A stretch of DNA of 64,000 bases, from positions 47,324,879 to 47,388,878 of the forward strand of contig NC_089238.1 of the NCBI RefSeq assembly GCF_963924675.1. The letters run 5' to 3'. The notes beneath the pieces are model-generated. The model saw only the letters and a program-made list of their open reading frames with translations, made no database searches and was not told the origin of the DNA. A program made the translations under genes and the position numbers. Source of the DNA: Phocoena phocoena. Lineage: Eukaryota; Chordata; Mammalia; Artiodactyla; Phocoenidae. This document shows, piece after piece, positions 34,835 through 46,124 of this stretch (position 1 is the stretch's first letter; the number at the start of each line of letters is the position of its first letter).

Positions 34835-35555
34835 GTAGAGAGAGAGGACCTGTATCAGGAAAGAGTGTGGGAGGGCAGAGCTGGGCTTGAAAAATGGGTA
34901 GGATTCCCATAGATGGGGAGAGATGAGAGCACCTGGGGGTGGGAGTGGGTTGTCTGAATAAGCTGAGGGAGGAAAATATGGGGCAAAGGGAAGGACTTCT
35001 TTCTGGCTGCCAAACAGAGTAACAGAAAAAAGTGTGGTTGGCTGGAACTAAAGTAGTATGTTGTTCACTAATATTAGGCTAAAGCATTTGAACTTAATAG
35101 TAGGTAACAAGGATCAAATTTTTGAGCAAGTGATAGGATCTAAACTGAACTTCTGCCACAAATCTCTTATCCCAGCAGCAGCATTCCGGGTGCATATAGG
35201 AAGAAGGACTGTTACCTTTAAGTAAACTTAGGAAACAATTCTAATAGTCTAAGCTTTTCAAAAGACTTTAGAAAATATTCCAATTACCACAGAGAGAATC
35301 TGCAGAAAGACCCAGAAAAAAGGCAATGGGAATGAAGATGAAATATAGAGAGAAGAGGGGGAGGAGAGGGAGGTAAGAATATAAATGAATATTTATAGAC
35401 ATTTTGATGGTGGAATTAAAAGGACTTCAAGGATTGGGCTGTGGGCAGAGGGGTGGGGGTGGGGTGGGCAGTGGGCAGGAAAAAGAAAGGGAAGAAGACA
35501 GCACTGAGGTTGAGACTGAGTGAGTCAGGAAATAGTGGTGGTATATTTTTTCTCC
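34835..35555 (+). other. Unassigned ancient repeat-like sequence with a G-rich tract
   Basis: Wording such as TTTTTGAGCAAGTGATAGGA and GGAATTAAAAGGACTTCAAG is familiar from a common old mammalian dispersed repeat, but I cannot name its class. A run of GGG-GGGG blocks at 35434-35478 could form a G-quadruplex. 35720-35960 may be a further part of the same repeat. Confidence 0.4.
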
Positions 35556-35559
35556 AGAG

Positions 35560-35700
35560 ACAGGCAGTGTGACCCAGCAGAAAAGAACACTGGAATACAA
35601 AGAAGCTTTAGTTTAGGACTCTCTCTGACAAGCTACTTAACTACACAGACTCCATTTCTCCAGCACTGTAAAATGAAACAAGTTAAGAGAAAATGAATTA
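35560..35700 (+). mobile_element. MIR SINE remnant
   Basis: AGTGTGACCCAGCAGAAAAG, CAAGCTACTTAACTACACAG and CACTGTAAAATGAAACAAG are in MIR order. Diverged. Confidence 0.6.
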
Positions 35701-35704
35701 AATG

Positions 35705-36163
35705 TTGGACCACTGTGGTGTCAAGGGGATTCAGAATAAACTTTCAGCAAGCAGTGAGAAATATGCAGTGAGGGTCTGGAGCTCAGGAGAAAGGCAGTTC
35801 TGAAAGGACAGAGAACCACCAACATAGAAGAGATGGTTAAAGCTGTTGGAGTAGATGAATGACATTATTTAAATGCATAAAGAGAAGAGGCCTGTGAATC
35901 TTGAGATACACAAATGCAGAAAAGGTACCTTAGAGTCTTATCAGGAAGGGGTGTCCTGAGATAGTGTATCATAATTAGATGACATACCATACTGAGAGAA
36001 TGAAGTTGTGTGCCATTTTCCATTGCTAATCAATTTCCCCAAGGATTGATAAAATGTAAGGAAAATACAAGCCTTTATCATGAACTTTCCCTACTATCTG
36101 GGAAGCACAGATCCTTTGCTTTCATTACGGTGCTAACCAAAGTCCTATTTCAAAGGAGTTTTA
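35705..36163. other. Intron, unassigned
   Basis: GGAGCTCAGGAGAAAGGCAG and GGTTAAAGCTGTTGGAGTAG look like the continuation of the unassigned repeat at 34835. Confidence 0.4.
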
Positions 36164-36178
36164 AAAATATATAACTCC

Positions 36179-36386
36179 GGGGGCTTCCCTGGTAACGCAG
36201 TGGTTGAGAGTCTGCCTGCCGATGCAGGGGACACGGGTTCGTGCCCCGGTCTGGGAAGATCCCACATGCCGCGGAGCAGCTGGGCCCGTGAGCCATGGCC
36301 GCTGGGCCTGCGTGTCCGGAGGCTGTGCTCCGGCAACAGGAGAGGCCACAGCAGTGAGAGGTCCGCGTACCACAAAAACAAAAAAA
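36179..36386 (+). mobile_element. Type B CHR-type SINE
   Basis: Complete type B copy with tail ACAAAAACAAAAAAAA. TSD core TATATAACTCC on both sides. Confidence 0.94.
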
Positions 36387-36399
36387 ATGTATATATAAC

Positions 36400-37374
36400 T
36401 CCAGTTTTATAAAGACAGATACTCCATAATCTAAGGCTTCATGCTGAAATTCTGCCTGGCTCATTCTTGTATGATACTATAAAACACACAGCTAATCCAC
36501 CAAGTTAGCCCAATAGGAAAGTTGGCTTCACCACAACAAGACTGAGAAATTGAGGTCCAAACAGGTCCAATGTAAGCTACATCAGAATAACTTTCTGAAA
36601 GGCTATCAAAAACTTGGATTTAGTTAACCCACAGCACATACAGAAACATGGCTGGGAGGCAGACATGATGCTTGTGGTTACTGTGCTCTAAAGGGAACTT
36701 CCTCAAATCTTTTCTTTGAAACTAGTTACACTAGACAAGAGCCCAAGATCAAGAATGTTTTGTAAATGGGATCCCTTACATCTTTCTAATTCTCATTTCT
36801 GGTCCAAATAAGTTATGTCACACTCTTCTCTTTTGGTTCCTGCCCCCTATAGTTCACCATTCTGCACGCAGCTGGGGCAAAATGATCCTGGTTTAAAGCA
36901 AAAGCCAATGCAAAGTGTGGGTTTTTCTTGCTCATTCTAAATAAGCAGCTACTAATTGTAAATATTGCAAATTCAAGTAAAGTCTAACATTCAAAAGGCT
37001 GTGACTGCTTTTTATGGTCATAAGCATCCAGAATTACTGTATCTAAAGATTAATGATTTTCAGAATCTTCCATTTTCTTAATGATACAGAAATATTAGCC
37101 TAGGTTACAAATTTTAAATTATTTCAGCTGAAATTTATCATAGGTTCCCTTGGATAACAGGGTTTTGGCAAGAATCCAGAGCTAGTAACTGAATATAGTA
37201 AGTGCTGCACCTCAAATCAGCCTGATTTTCAATCCCTGACCAAAATAATCAGAACACAGCTTCTCAGCCTCTCCCGTAAGAAAAATCCCCCAATCCAAAT
37301 TAAATTATTTATCAAATATGTATCTTTCTATATAATCATAACCTTCCACCAAACAGCAGCAAGATGCCTGTATC
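36400..37374. other. Intron, nothing recognised
   Basis: No repeat family, exon or RNA gene supported. Confidence 0.45.
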
Positions 37375-37387
37375 AAAACGTGATCAG

Positions 37388-37595
37388 GGCTTCCCTGGTG
37401 GCGCAGTGGTTGGGAGTCCGCCTGCCGATGCAGGGGACGCGGGTTCGTGCCCCAGTCCGGGAAGATCCCACATGCCGCGGAGCGGCTAGGCCCGTGAGCC
37501 ATGGCCGCTGGGCCTGCGCGTCCGGAGCCTGTGCTCCGCGGCGGGAGAGGCCACAGCATTGAGAGGCCCGCGTAACGCAAAAAAAAAAAAAAAAA
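37388..37595 (+). mobile_element. Type B CHR-type SINE at the L1 5' junction
   Basis: Complete type B copy. Its perfect 13-bp TSD AAAACGTGATCAG lies at 37375-37387 and 37596-37608. The same 13 bp recurs after the 3' end of the neighbouring L1 (40709-40721), so both elements used the same target. Confidence 0.96.
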
Positions 37596-37628
37596 AAAAC
37601 GTGATCAGACCAGGAAGAAAAAGAAAAT

Positions 37629-40333
37629 ATGAACAGACCAATCACAAGCACTGAAATTGAAACTGTGATTAAAAATCTTCCAACAAACAAAAGCCCAGGA
37701 CCAGATGGCTTCACAGGCAAATTCTATCAAACATTTAGAGAAGAGCTAACACCTATCCTTCTCAAACTCTTCCAATATATAGCAGAGGGAGGAACACTCC
37801 CAAACTCATTCTACGAGGCCACCATCATCCTGATACCAAAATCAGACAAAGATGTCACAAAAAAAGAAAACTACAGGCCAATATCACTGATGAACGTAGA
37901 TGCAAAAATCCTCAACAAAATACTAGCAAACAGAATCCAACAGCACATTAAAAGGGTCATACACCATGATCAAGTGGGGTTTATTCCGGAATGCAAGGAT
38001 TCTTCAATATATGCAAATCAATCAACGTGATACACCATATTAACAAATTGAAGGAGAAAAACCATATGATCAACTCAATAGATGCAGAGAAAGCTTTCGA
38101 CAAAATTCAACATCCATTTATGATAAAAACCTTGCAGAAAGTAGCCATAGAGGGAACTTTCCTCAACATAATAAAGGCCATATATGACAAAACCACAGCC
38201 AACATCGTCCTCAACGGTGAAAAACTGAAACCATTTCCACTAAGATTAGGAACAAGACAAGGTTGCCCACTCTCACCACTCTTATTCAACATAGTTTTGG
38301 AAGTTTTAGCCACAGCAATCAGAGAAGAAAAAGAAACAAAAGGAATCCAAATCGGAAAAGAAGAAGTAAAGCTGTCACTGTTTGCAGATCACATGATACT
38401 ATACATAGAGAACCCTAAAGATGCTACCAGAAAACTACTAGAGCTAATCAATGAATTGGTAAAGTAGCAAGATACAAAATTAATGCACAGAAATCTCTGG
38501 CATTCTTATGCATTAATGATGAAAAATCTGAAAGTGAAATTAAGAAAACACTCCCATTTACCATTGCAAAAAAAAGAATAAAATATCTAGGAATAAACCT
38601 ACGTAAGGAGACAAAAGACCTGTATGCAGAAAATTATAAGGCACTGATGAAAGAAATTAAAGATGATACAAACAGATGGAGAGATATACCATGTTCTTGC
38701 ATTGGAAGAATCAACATTGTGAAAATGACTCTACTACCCAAAGCAATCTACAGATTCAATGCAATCCCTATCAAACTACCACTGGCATTTTTCACAGAAC
38801 TAGAACAAAAAATTTCACAATTTGCATGGAAACACAAAAGACCCCACACAGCCAAAGCAATCTTGAGAACGAAAAATGAGCTGTAGGAATCAGGCTCCCT
38901 GACTTCAGACTATACTACAAAGCTACAGTAATCAAGATAGTATGGTACTGGCACAAAAACAGAAATATAGATCAATGGAACAAGATAGAAAGCTCAGAGA
39001 TAAACCCACGAACATATGGTCACCTTATCTTTGATAAAGGAGGCAAGAATATACAGTGGAGAAAAGACAGCCTCTTCAATAAGTGGTGCTGGGAAAATTA
39101 GACAGGTACATGTAAAAGTATGAAATTAGAACACTCCCTAACACCATACGCAAAAATAAACTCAAAATGGATTAAAGACCTAAATGTAAGACCAGACACT
39201 ATCAAACTCTTAGAGGAAAACATAGGCAGAACACTCTATGACATAAATCACAGCAAGATCCTTTTTGACCCACCTCCTAGAGAAATGGAAATAAAAACAA
39301 AAATAAACAAATGGGACCTAATGAAACTTCAAAGCTTTTGCACAGCAAAGGAAACCATAAACAAGACCAAAAGACAACCCTCAGAATGGGAGAAAATATT
39401 TGCAAATGAAGCAACTGACAAAGGATTAATCTCCAAAATTTACAAGCAGCTCATGCAGCTCAATAACAAAAACACAAACAACCCAATCCAAAGATGGGCA
39501 GAAGACCTAAATAGACATTTCTCCAAAGAAGATATACAGACTGCCAACAAACACATGAAAGAATGCTCAACATCATTAATCATTAGAGAAATGCAAATCA
39601 AAACTACAATGAGGGCTTCCCTGGTGGCACAGTGGTTGAGAGTCCACCTGCCGATGCAGGGGACACGGGTTTGTGCCCCAGTCCAGGAAGATCCCACGTG
39701 CCACGGAGCAGCTGCGCCTGTGAGCCATGGCTGCTGAGCCTGGGCGTCCGGAGCCTGTGCTCCACAACAGAAGAAACCACAACAGTGAGAGGCCCGCATA
39801 CCGCAAAAAAAAAAAAAACAGAGAAAAAAAAAACTACAATGAGGTATCATCTCACACCACTCAGAATGACCATCATCAAAAAATCTAGAAACAATAAATG
39901 CTGGAGAGGGTGTGGCAAAAAGGGAACCCTCCTGCACTGTTGGCGGGAATGTAAATTGATACAGCCACTATGGAGAACAGTATGGAGGTTCCTTAATAAA
40001 CTACAAATAGAACTACCATATGACCCAGCAATCCCACTACTGGGCATATACCCTGAGAAAACCATAATTCAAAAAGAGTCATGTACCAAAATGTTCATTG
40101 CAGCTCTATTTACAATAGCCAGGAGATGGAAGCAACCTAAGTGTCCATCGACAGATGAATGGATAAAGAAGATGTGGCACATATATACAATGGAATATTA
40201 CTTAGCCATAAAAAGAAACGAAATTGAGTTATTTGTAGTGAGGTGGATGGACCTAGAGTCTGTCATACATAGTGAAGTAAAGCAGAAAGAGAAAAACAAA
40301 TACCGTATGCTAACACATATATATGGAATCTAA
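37629..40333 (+). pseudogene. L1 ORF2 remnant with mutated RT catalytic motif
   Basis: RT, thumb and C-terminal domains are recognisable: [13 protein letters not shown] (about 37697), [11 protein letters not shown] (about 38258), the catalytic box FADHM (38381-38395) in place of FADDM, and the C-terminal [18 protein letters not shown] knuckle (about 39900-39953), ending at the TAA at 40331. A frameshift near 37990-38000 splits the RT domain, a stop follows at about 38465, and a SINE at 39614 cuts the C-terminal part. The D to H change removes one of the metal-binding aspartates, so this copy would be inactive even with a repaired frame. Confidence 0.92.
39614..39829 (+). mobile_element. Type B CHR-type SINE inside L1 ORF2
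   Basis: Complete type B copy with 14-bp TSD AAAACTACAATGAG (39600-39613 and 39830-39843). Tail A14, CAGAG, then A9. The L1 reading frame resumes after the second TSD. Confidence 0.96.
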
Positions 40334-40784
40334 GAAAAAAAAAAGTCATGAAGAACCTAGGGGTAAGGCAGGAATAAAGACACAGACCTACTAGAGCATG
40401 GACTTGAGGATATAGGGAGGGGGAAGCTGTGATAAAGTGAGTGAGAGAGTGTCATGGACATATATACACTACCAAACGTAAAATAGATAACTAGTGGGAA
40501 GTAGCCGCATAGCACAGGGAGATCAGCTAGGTGGTTTGTGACCACCTAGAGGGGTGGGATAGGGAGGGTGGGAGGGAGGGAGACGCAAGAGGGAAGAGAT
40601 ACGGGAAAACATGTATATGTATAACTGATTCACTTTCTTATAAAGCAGAAACTAACAAACCATTGTAAAGCAATTATACTCCAATAAAGATGTTAAAAAA
40701 ACACACAAAAAACGTGATCAGAACATAAGAATCACTGACTGCTATACTTAGGACAAATGACATGCTTTACTGACATTAAAACAT

Positions 40785-40893
40785 TTCGGATATGGGGATA
40801 TATGTATATGTACAGCTGATTCACTTCGTTATAAGTCAGAAACTAACACACAATTGTAAAGCAATTATACTCCAATCAAGATGTTTTAAAAAC
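40785..40893 (+). mobile_element. Extreme 5'-truncated L1 3' end
   Basis: About 100 bp of L1 3' UTR (GTACAGCTGATTCACTTCGT, AGCAATTATACTCCAATCAA) lies 80 bp past the end of the large L1. It is a second, independent short insertion, followed immediately by a SINE. Confidence 0.88.
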
Positions 40894-41087
40894 AGGGCTT
40901 CCCTGGTGGCACAGTGGTTGCAAGTCCGCCTGCCGATGCAGGGAACGCGGGTTCGTGCCCCGGTCCGGGAGGATCCGACGTGCCACGGAGCGGCTGGGCC
41001 CATGAGCCGTGGCCGCTGGGCCTGCGCGTCTGGAGCCTGTGCTCCGCGAAAGGAGAGGCCGCAGCAGTGAGAGGCCCGCGTACCGCG

Positions 41088-41100
<13 letters not shown>
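40894..41100 (+). mobile_element. Type B CHR-type SINE
   Basis: Complete type B copy inserted in the poly(A) end of the short L1. Tail is a plain A-run. Confidence 0.94.
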
Positions 41101-41109
<9 letters not shown>

Positions 41110-41118
<9 letters not shown>

Positions 41119-41570
41119 TTGGGGGGTAGTAACTTCCAACACTATGGACATACAGAGAGAAATAACACACAGCATTTTAAAGAATCTATAATATACAGTC
41201 TCTAAATTGGCTCACGATTGCTCTCAGTGTGTTTATAAAACTCAGATTTTTACCTGAACTCTTAAATAACTGAGAAATAATTAACTTTCATGATTTGATA
41301 CAATATGGAGACTACCTATAGGTGATACCCAAACCTTAATTAGTTCTTTAACATTTGCCAAATGCACAAAAATGTAGCAATAGATTAATTCTTGAAAAAA
41401 AAGTTTTCGGTAAAGGTTTTCAAAGGAGGGGAAATTTTAAGCCACAATGCAAACCAGCAGGTTATGAAGACTCAGTTAACATAATGATTGTGGAGAAACC
41501 CCGAATACTAGTAATGGCGTGCAGAAATGGGCCCTCCCTCTCATGTTAACACTGGAGAGATTTCAAATTT
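41110..41570. other. Intron, nothing recognised
   Basis: AT-rich, no supported feature. Confidence 0.4.
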
Positions 41571-41574
41571 TTCT

Positions 41575-42085
41575 TGTCTATTTGGCAGCATTTATTATGA
41601 TTTAAGGTGCACACAGTTGATGAGCCAGCAATCCCACTTCTAAGATTCTGTCCTCCAGAAATAACAGCATGAGAACATAAAAAAATATATGTGCAAGGAT
41701 TATTACGGAACTATTCATAACTGTAAAATTTGGAAAACTAAATGTTCACCAATAAGGGAATGGTTATTCAAATTATAGAATGTTCACACAACAGAATATC
41801 ATGCAGGCATAAAAAAATGTAGACGTTTATACTGGACCTGGAAAGATGCCTAAGATAGACTGTTTAAGCAAAAATACACGTTGCAGATTAATGGAGAAGA
41901 GTGAGTCGATTTTTGTTTTAATGTTATATGATTACAATATACTAGCATAGTAAGGGAAGGACTGGAACATAACTGATAACCAGCTAAAATTATTAGCCTC
42001 TGGGGCTGGGAATGAAAGAACAGGCAGGTAGCAAGGAAATTTCACTTCCTTCTTTCTGAAAAAAATTTAAGTGTTAGGACTATAG
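41575..42085 (+). mobile_element. Old L1M 3' UTR with the end of ORF2
   Basis: GCCAGCAATCCCACTTCTAA, GGAACTATTCATAACTGTAA, AGAATATCATGCAGGCATAA and ATTAGCCTCTGGGGCTGGGA are in L1M order. No intact frame. Confidence 0.8.
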
Positions 42086-42089
42086 GTCA

Positions 42090-43160
42090 TTTTTTACTTT
42101 CTTATTTGTAATTCAAACAACAACGGTAAAAGCTTTTAGATCTCAAGGGAAAAAATGAGAGAAGAAAAATCATCTTCCACTTTCTAAGCACAATGGTAAA
42201 GTTTAAAACAAAACAAATTCTAATAAAAGAAAGATGTAGAAATTGTATAACACACAGAAATCTCATACCAAGAGAATAATCTAATTAGAGAAAAATGTAT
42301 AGCACTTATATACCAAATCTTAGGGATGCTTCGTGTTCCTGGGATCTTGCCAAAGACAAGCTATCTTTTCAGGGAGACTCTGCCCTCTAGTGTACCCTAA
42401 AAGAAGCTAAAGCACTCAAAGTAAATCAATAAATTCGTGTTATAACCAAAATATTTCCACTTCATTTCTAGAGCATCACAATCTTCTCCTTAAATGAATG
42501 TCTCCATATCCAAATATGTCTCCATATTTCCAAATCGATTTCCTATTATCGTACTGAGTAAACTTTATGAAAGTTATAGCTTCAGCTACCTATTCTTTCC
42601 ATTCTTCCCTACACTACCAAGAAGCACCCAAAGTACTTTCCTGAGACCTATTTCACACCAAGAAAAAGTTGGCACAACCAAGGGTACAGGAATATAGCAA
42701 AATAAAAGTTTAAAATTTTATAACACATACAGGCACCTGGCTCTTAAACTCACAGATTGTTGAAACTTGTTGGCACTTTAACTCAAGGGTAAGGGCAAAG
42801 GAAAAAAGAAGGCTGCTCTGTGTAATAAAGTTCAACTCCTCATAGGATTTTCTAAAAAGACTAGAATTTGTTCAACTCTGGGCAACACTGAAAACCACAA
42901 GGGACATTTCCTAGATTCATAGTATTTGCTGTAGGTATTCAATCCCATCCTGGTGACTGCAAATGAAAAATGTTCTTACTTTGAAAGCTCTTCTATGTTT
43001 GGGATCTCATTTAGACGCCTACATTGCTTGATCCAAATGTCAAAGAGTCTCCAAAAAAAGCGGAGGGGGGGGCGGGGGCGGGGAATAATCACTAATCTCT
43101 CCATTCATAATTCTTTCACTTTCTAGCTCGGCCTGGAACAATCTCTTCAAATCAAGAATG
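42090..43160. other. Intron with a G-quadruplex-like tract
   Basis: No repeat or exon was recognised. At 43061-43083 the plus strand has runs of 8, 5 and 4 G separated by single C. Confidence 0.5.
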
Positions 43161-43168
43161 TGAATGAG

Positions 43169-43377
43169 GGGCTTCCCTGGTGGCGCAGTGGTTGAGAGTC
43201 CACCTGCCAATGCAGGGGACACGGGTTCATGCCCCGGTCCAGGAAGATCCCAAGTGCCACGGAGTGGCTAGGCCCGTGAGCCATGGCCGCTGAGCCTGCG
43301 CGTCCGGAGCCTGTGTGCCGCAACAGCAGAGGCCACAGCAGTGAGAGACCCACGTACCGCAAAAAAAAAAAAAAAAA
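43169..43377 (+). mobile_element. Type B CHR-type SINE
   Basis: Complete type B copy with plain A-run. Its 3' end runs directly into a headless type A SINE at 43378. Confidence 0.94.
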
Positions 43378-43665
43378 AGAATCCGACTGACAATGCAGGG
43401 GGACACGGGCTCGAGCCCTGGTCTGGGAAGATCCCACATGCCGCGGAGCAAAGCCCGTGCACTGCAACTACTGAGCCCGCCAGCCACAACTACTGAAGCC
43501 TGTGCACCTAGAGCCCGTGCTCCGCAACAAGAGAAGCCACCACAGTGAGAAGCCTGTGCACTGCAAACAAGAGTAGCCCCCACTCGCTGCAACTAGAGGA
43601 AGCCCCCGTACAGCAACAAAGACCCAACACAGCCAAAAATAATTCATTTTTAAAAAAAGAATAAA
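43378..43665 (+). mobile_element. Type A SINE lacking its head
   Basis: It starts at GAATCCGACTGACAATGCAG, about 35 bp into the usual type A sequence, so the A box is missing. Tail AAAATAATTCATTTTT then A7. The sequence before the type B copy (AAGAATGTGAATGAG) resembles that after this tail (AAGAATAAATGAG), so it may be the original TSD with the head lost when or after the type B copy inserted. Confidence 0.88.
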
Positions 43666-43805
43666 TGAGATGAGATCACCTTTAATAAATTGAAAATATT
43701 CCAAGTATTCATGGGGAAATCTTTAAAGAATTATTTAATTTCAATTTCAAATCCACTTACTCTGTACCTGCAACAACTGTAGAGGTATACTTAAAAAACA
43801 ATTGA

Positions 43806-44016
43806 GGGCTTCCCTGGTGGTGCAGTGGTTGAGAGTCCACCTGCTGATGCAGGGGATGCAAGTTCGTGCCCCGGTCCGGGAAGATCCCACATGCCGCGGG
43901 GCGGCTGCGCCCGTGAGCCATGGTCGCTAAGCCTGCACGTCCGGAGCCTGTGCTCCGCAACAGGAGAGGCCACAACAGTGAGAGGCCCGTGTACCGAGAA
44001 AAAAAAACAACACAAC
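43806..44016 (+). mobile_element. Type B CHR-type SINE
   Basis: Complete type B copy ending GTACCGAG with an A-run then CAACACAACAACA. TSD AACAATTGA at 43797-43805 and 44017-44025. Confidence 0.94.
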
Positions 44017-44038
44017 AACAATTGAAGAATAATTTAAG

Positions 44039-44357
44039 GGACTTCCCTGATGCAGGGGACACGGGTTCGAGCTCTGGTCCAGGAAGATCCCACATGCCGC
44101 GGAGCAACTAAGCTCATGCACCATAACTACAGAGCCTGTGCTCTAGAGCCCACGAGCCACAACTACTGAGCCCATGTGCCCCAACTACTGAAGCCTACGT
44201 GCCTAGAGCCTGTGCTCTGCAACAAGAGAAGCCACTGCAATGAGAAGCCTGCACACCGCAACAAAGAGTAGCCCCTGCTGGTCGCAACTAGAGAAAGCCC
44301 GCACACAGCAACAAAGACCAACACGGCCAAAAGTAAAAAAATAAAAAGAATAAAAAG
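44039..44357 (+). mobile_element. Type A SINE with an A-box deletion
   Basis: ACTTCCCTGATGCAGGGGAC shows loss of about 30 bp that includes the A box, while the B box GGTTCGAGCTC remains. Tail has repeated AATAAAAAG units. TSD AGAATAATTTAA before, AGAATAAGTTAA after. Confidence 0.9.
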
Positions 44358-44369
44358 AATAAGTTAAAA

Positions 44370-44670
44370 GCAAATGAGGCAGAGTATAAGCATCCATGGA
44401 AGAACATGAAGGTGAAAGTCAGTACAGGGTTTTCTTGCCCCAACACACAGCATCATTCTGGAGCTGATAAGTAAAGTAACAGCAGTACCACTGAGACTGC
44501 CAGAATCAATCATTTCCTCTTAAAAGCTATTTCTAGCTAGTCCTATTCTGGAACAAATGGCTGCTAGAAGAAATGACCTTAAAACAAGCTGGGCAAGGAT
44601 ATTTCCTATTTGAGTCCCCTAGCAACACCCTCACATAAGCTTTCTACAACGTAGAATTCAGACCTCAGTA
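44370..44670. other. Intron, nothing recognised
   Basis: No supported feature. Confidence 0.4.
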
Positions 44671-44684
44671 AGAGTCCATTACCA

Positions 44685-44736
44685 TACTCCAATAAAGATG
44701 TTAAAAAAAAAAAAAAGAGGGCTTAAAAAAAAAAAA
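44685..44736 (+). mobile_element. 52-bp L1 insertion with a second poly(A)
   Basis: It contains only the last ~18 bases of L1 (TACTCCAATAAAGATGTT), an A-run, the 8-mer GAGGGCTT, then a second A-run. A perfect 14-bp TSD AGAGTCCATTACCA (44671-44684 and 44737-44750) proves insertion as one unit. The 8-mer is best read as a tiny 3' transduction. Confidence 0.93.
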
Positions 44737-44750
44737 AGAGTCCATTACCA

Positions 44751-45719
44751 GATAGAAATGGTAACAGCCATTACTCCCCAGTATCACATGTTGTCCACAG
44801 CTTCACTGTTGACTGCTGGCAGATTATCAAAGTACAAACACACCTCGAACTCATTTTTTAAATGTGCTATTTTTGGACTTTGCTACTTTTTTAACCTTCT
44901 TCACAAATCAACATTTATTTAAGGCTCCCTGTTAGTCATTCTGGGACAAGTTATTAAGGAGTTTAAATCTGAGCCTCATTTTCTCACAGCTACATATACA
45001 GTTATTCTGGAAAAATGAAATAAATTTAGCCATTCAGCCTTAATTATCCAGACTGGTGGAGGGCAGGGCTACAGTGAGGATGCCAGTAATTTTACTCTGC
45101 TCTTAAGAGTCCCTGGGCTTCCCCGACTTGCTGCGGCAGACAGAAGTACCCAAGTTTGAGCTTGGAAGAGCTGCCCGTTGCTATCTGTTCCCTGGTGGGC
45201 GCCAAAGGAGGATTCAGTTATGACCTTCACAAATGAGGAGGGAGCATCCTGGTGCTTCTGCTGTGCTTTCAATCAGAATGACAAGTGAGACGCGTCTATT
45301 CAGGTGCCACCCAGCTCGGTGGGAGTCCGCTCTCAGCACCTGGACAGGTGGGAGACGAGGTCCCCTTCCCCCAACCCGGGGCGGGCAGGTGGCCCAGGAA
45401 CCTAGTCCCGAGCTGCCAAGCGCCAGACAACCACCTCCCTCCCATGATCAGGAAACCAGAGGTCACCTTCCCACAGAAACTTTATTTTTCACAACTCTCA
45501 AGTGCAAAACACAGACGACCATTTTTAAAAAGCAGAGTCAAATTTTTAACCACAGAATGTCTACAAGAATTATACCTTTTCAAAACACAACCAATTTTTA
45601 TATTTCAAAAATATCTCAACTCGAATAAATTAATTTCTTAAAAAGTAAAAAAAAATTTTAAAATGTGCTAGCTCCTTCAATTTCATGAGATAAGGATGAG
45701 ATTAAAATATAGTACAGGA
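44751..45719. other. Intron with a GC-rich block
   Basis: 45110-45450 is clearly more GC- and CpG-rich than its surroundings (CCCGGGGCGGGCAGG, ACGCG, GTCCGC). I see no named repeat, no splice-site pair and no recognisable protein, though open frames exist on the plus strand. It could be a regulatory element or an old exon or pseudogene. Confidence 0.4.
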
Positions 45720-45935
45720 GGGCTTCCCTGGTGGCACAGTGGTTGAGAGTCCTCCTGCCGATGCAGGGGACACGGGTTCATGCCCCAGTCCGGGAAGATC
45801 CCACATGCCGCGGAGCGGCTGGGCCCGTGAGCCATGGCTGCTGAGCCTGCGTGTCCGGAGCCTGTTCTCCGCAACCGGAGAGGCCACAGCAGTGAGAGTC
45901 CCGCGTACCGCAAAAAAAAAAGAAAAAGAAAAAAA
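45720..45935 (+). mobile_element. Type B CHR-type SINE
   Basis: Complete type B copy with tail A10, GAAAAAG, then A8. TSD core ATATAGTACAGGA on both sides. Confidence 0.95.
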
Positions 45936-46124
45936 ATATATAGTACAGGAAACCCAGACTAGTCATGGTTAATGAGGGAAAGGCTTACAAAGGAAATGGG
46001 AGTAAATAGTCATCTCACTTCCTTCAAAAATAACAAAACACAAAATAGCTTTCAGAAAGTCCTTCATAGGTTATAAAGCTGAAGAGATACTTTTAACAAA
46101 AAAGGCCAATTAGGAGGGTAAGAA

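Larger units (their letters stand above)
37609..40708 (+). mobile_element. L1 LINE, 5'-truncated in ORF2
   Basis: It begins just upstream of the RT domain (ACCAGGAAGA, then AACAGACCAATCAC) and runs to a complete 3' UTR with ATTATACTCCAATAAAGATG and an A-rich tail. TSD AAAACGTGATCAG at 37596-37608 and 40709-40721. A type B SINE interrupts it at 39614. Low decay suggests moderate age. Confidence 0.96.

Noticed and set aside
37629..40333. A functional reverse transcriptase gene
   Set aside because: It is a decayed L1 ORF2 with frameshifts, a SINE insertion and a mutated FADDM box.
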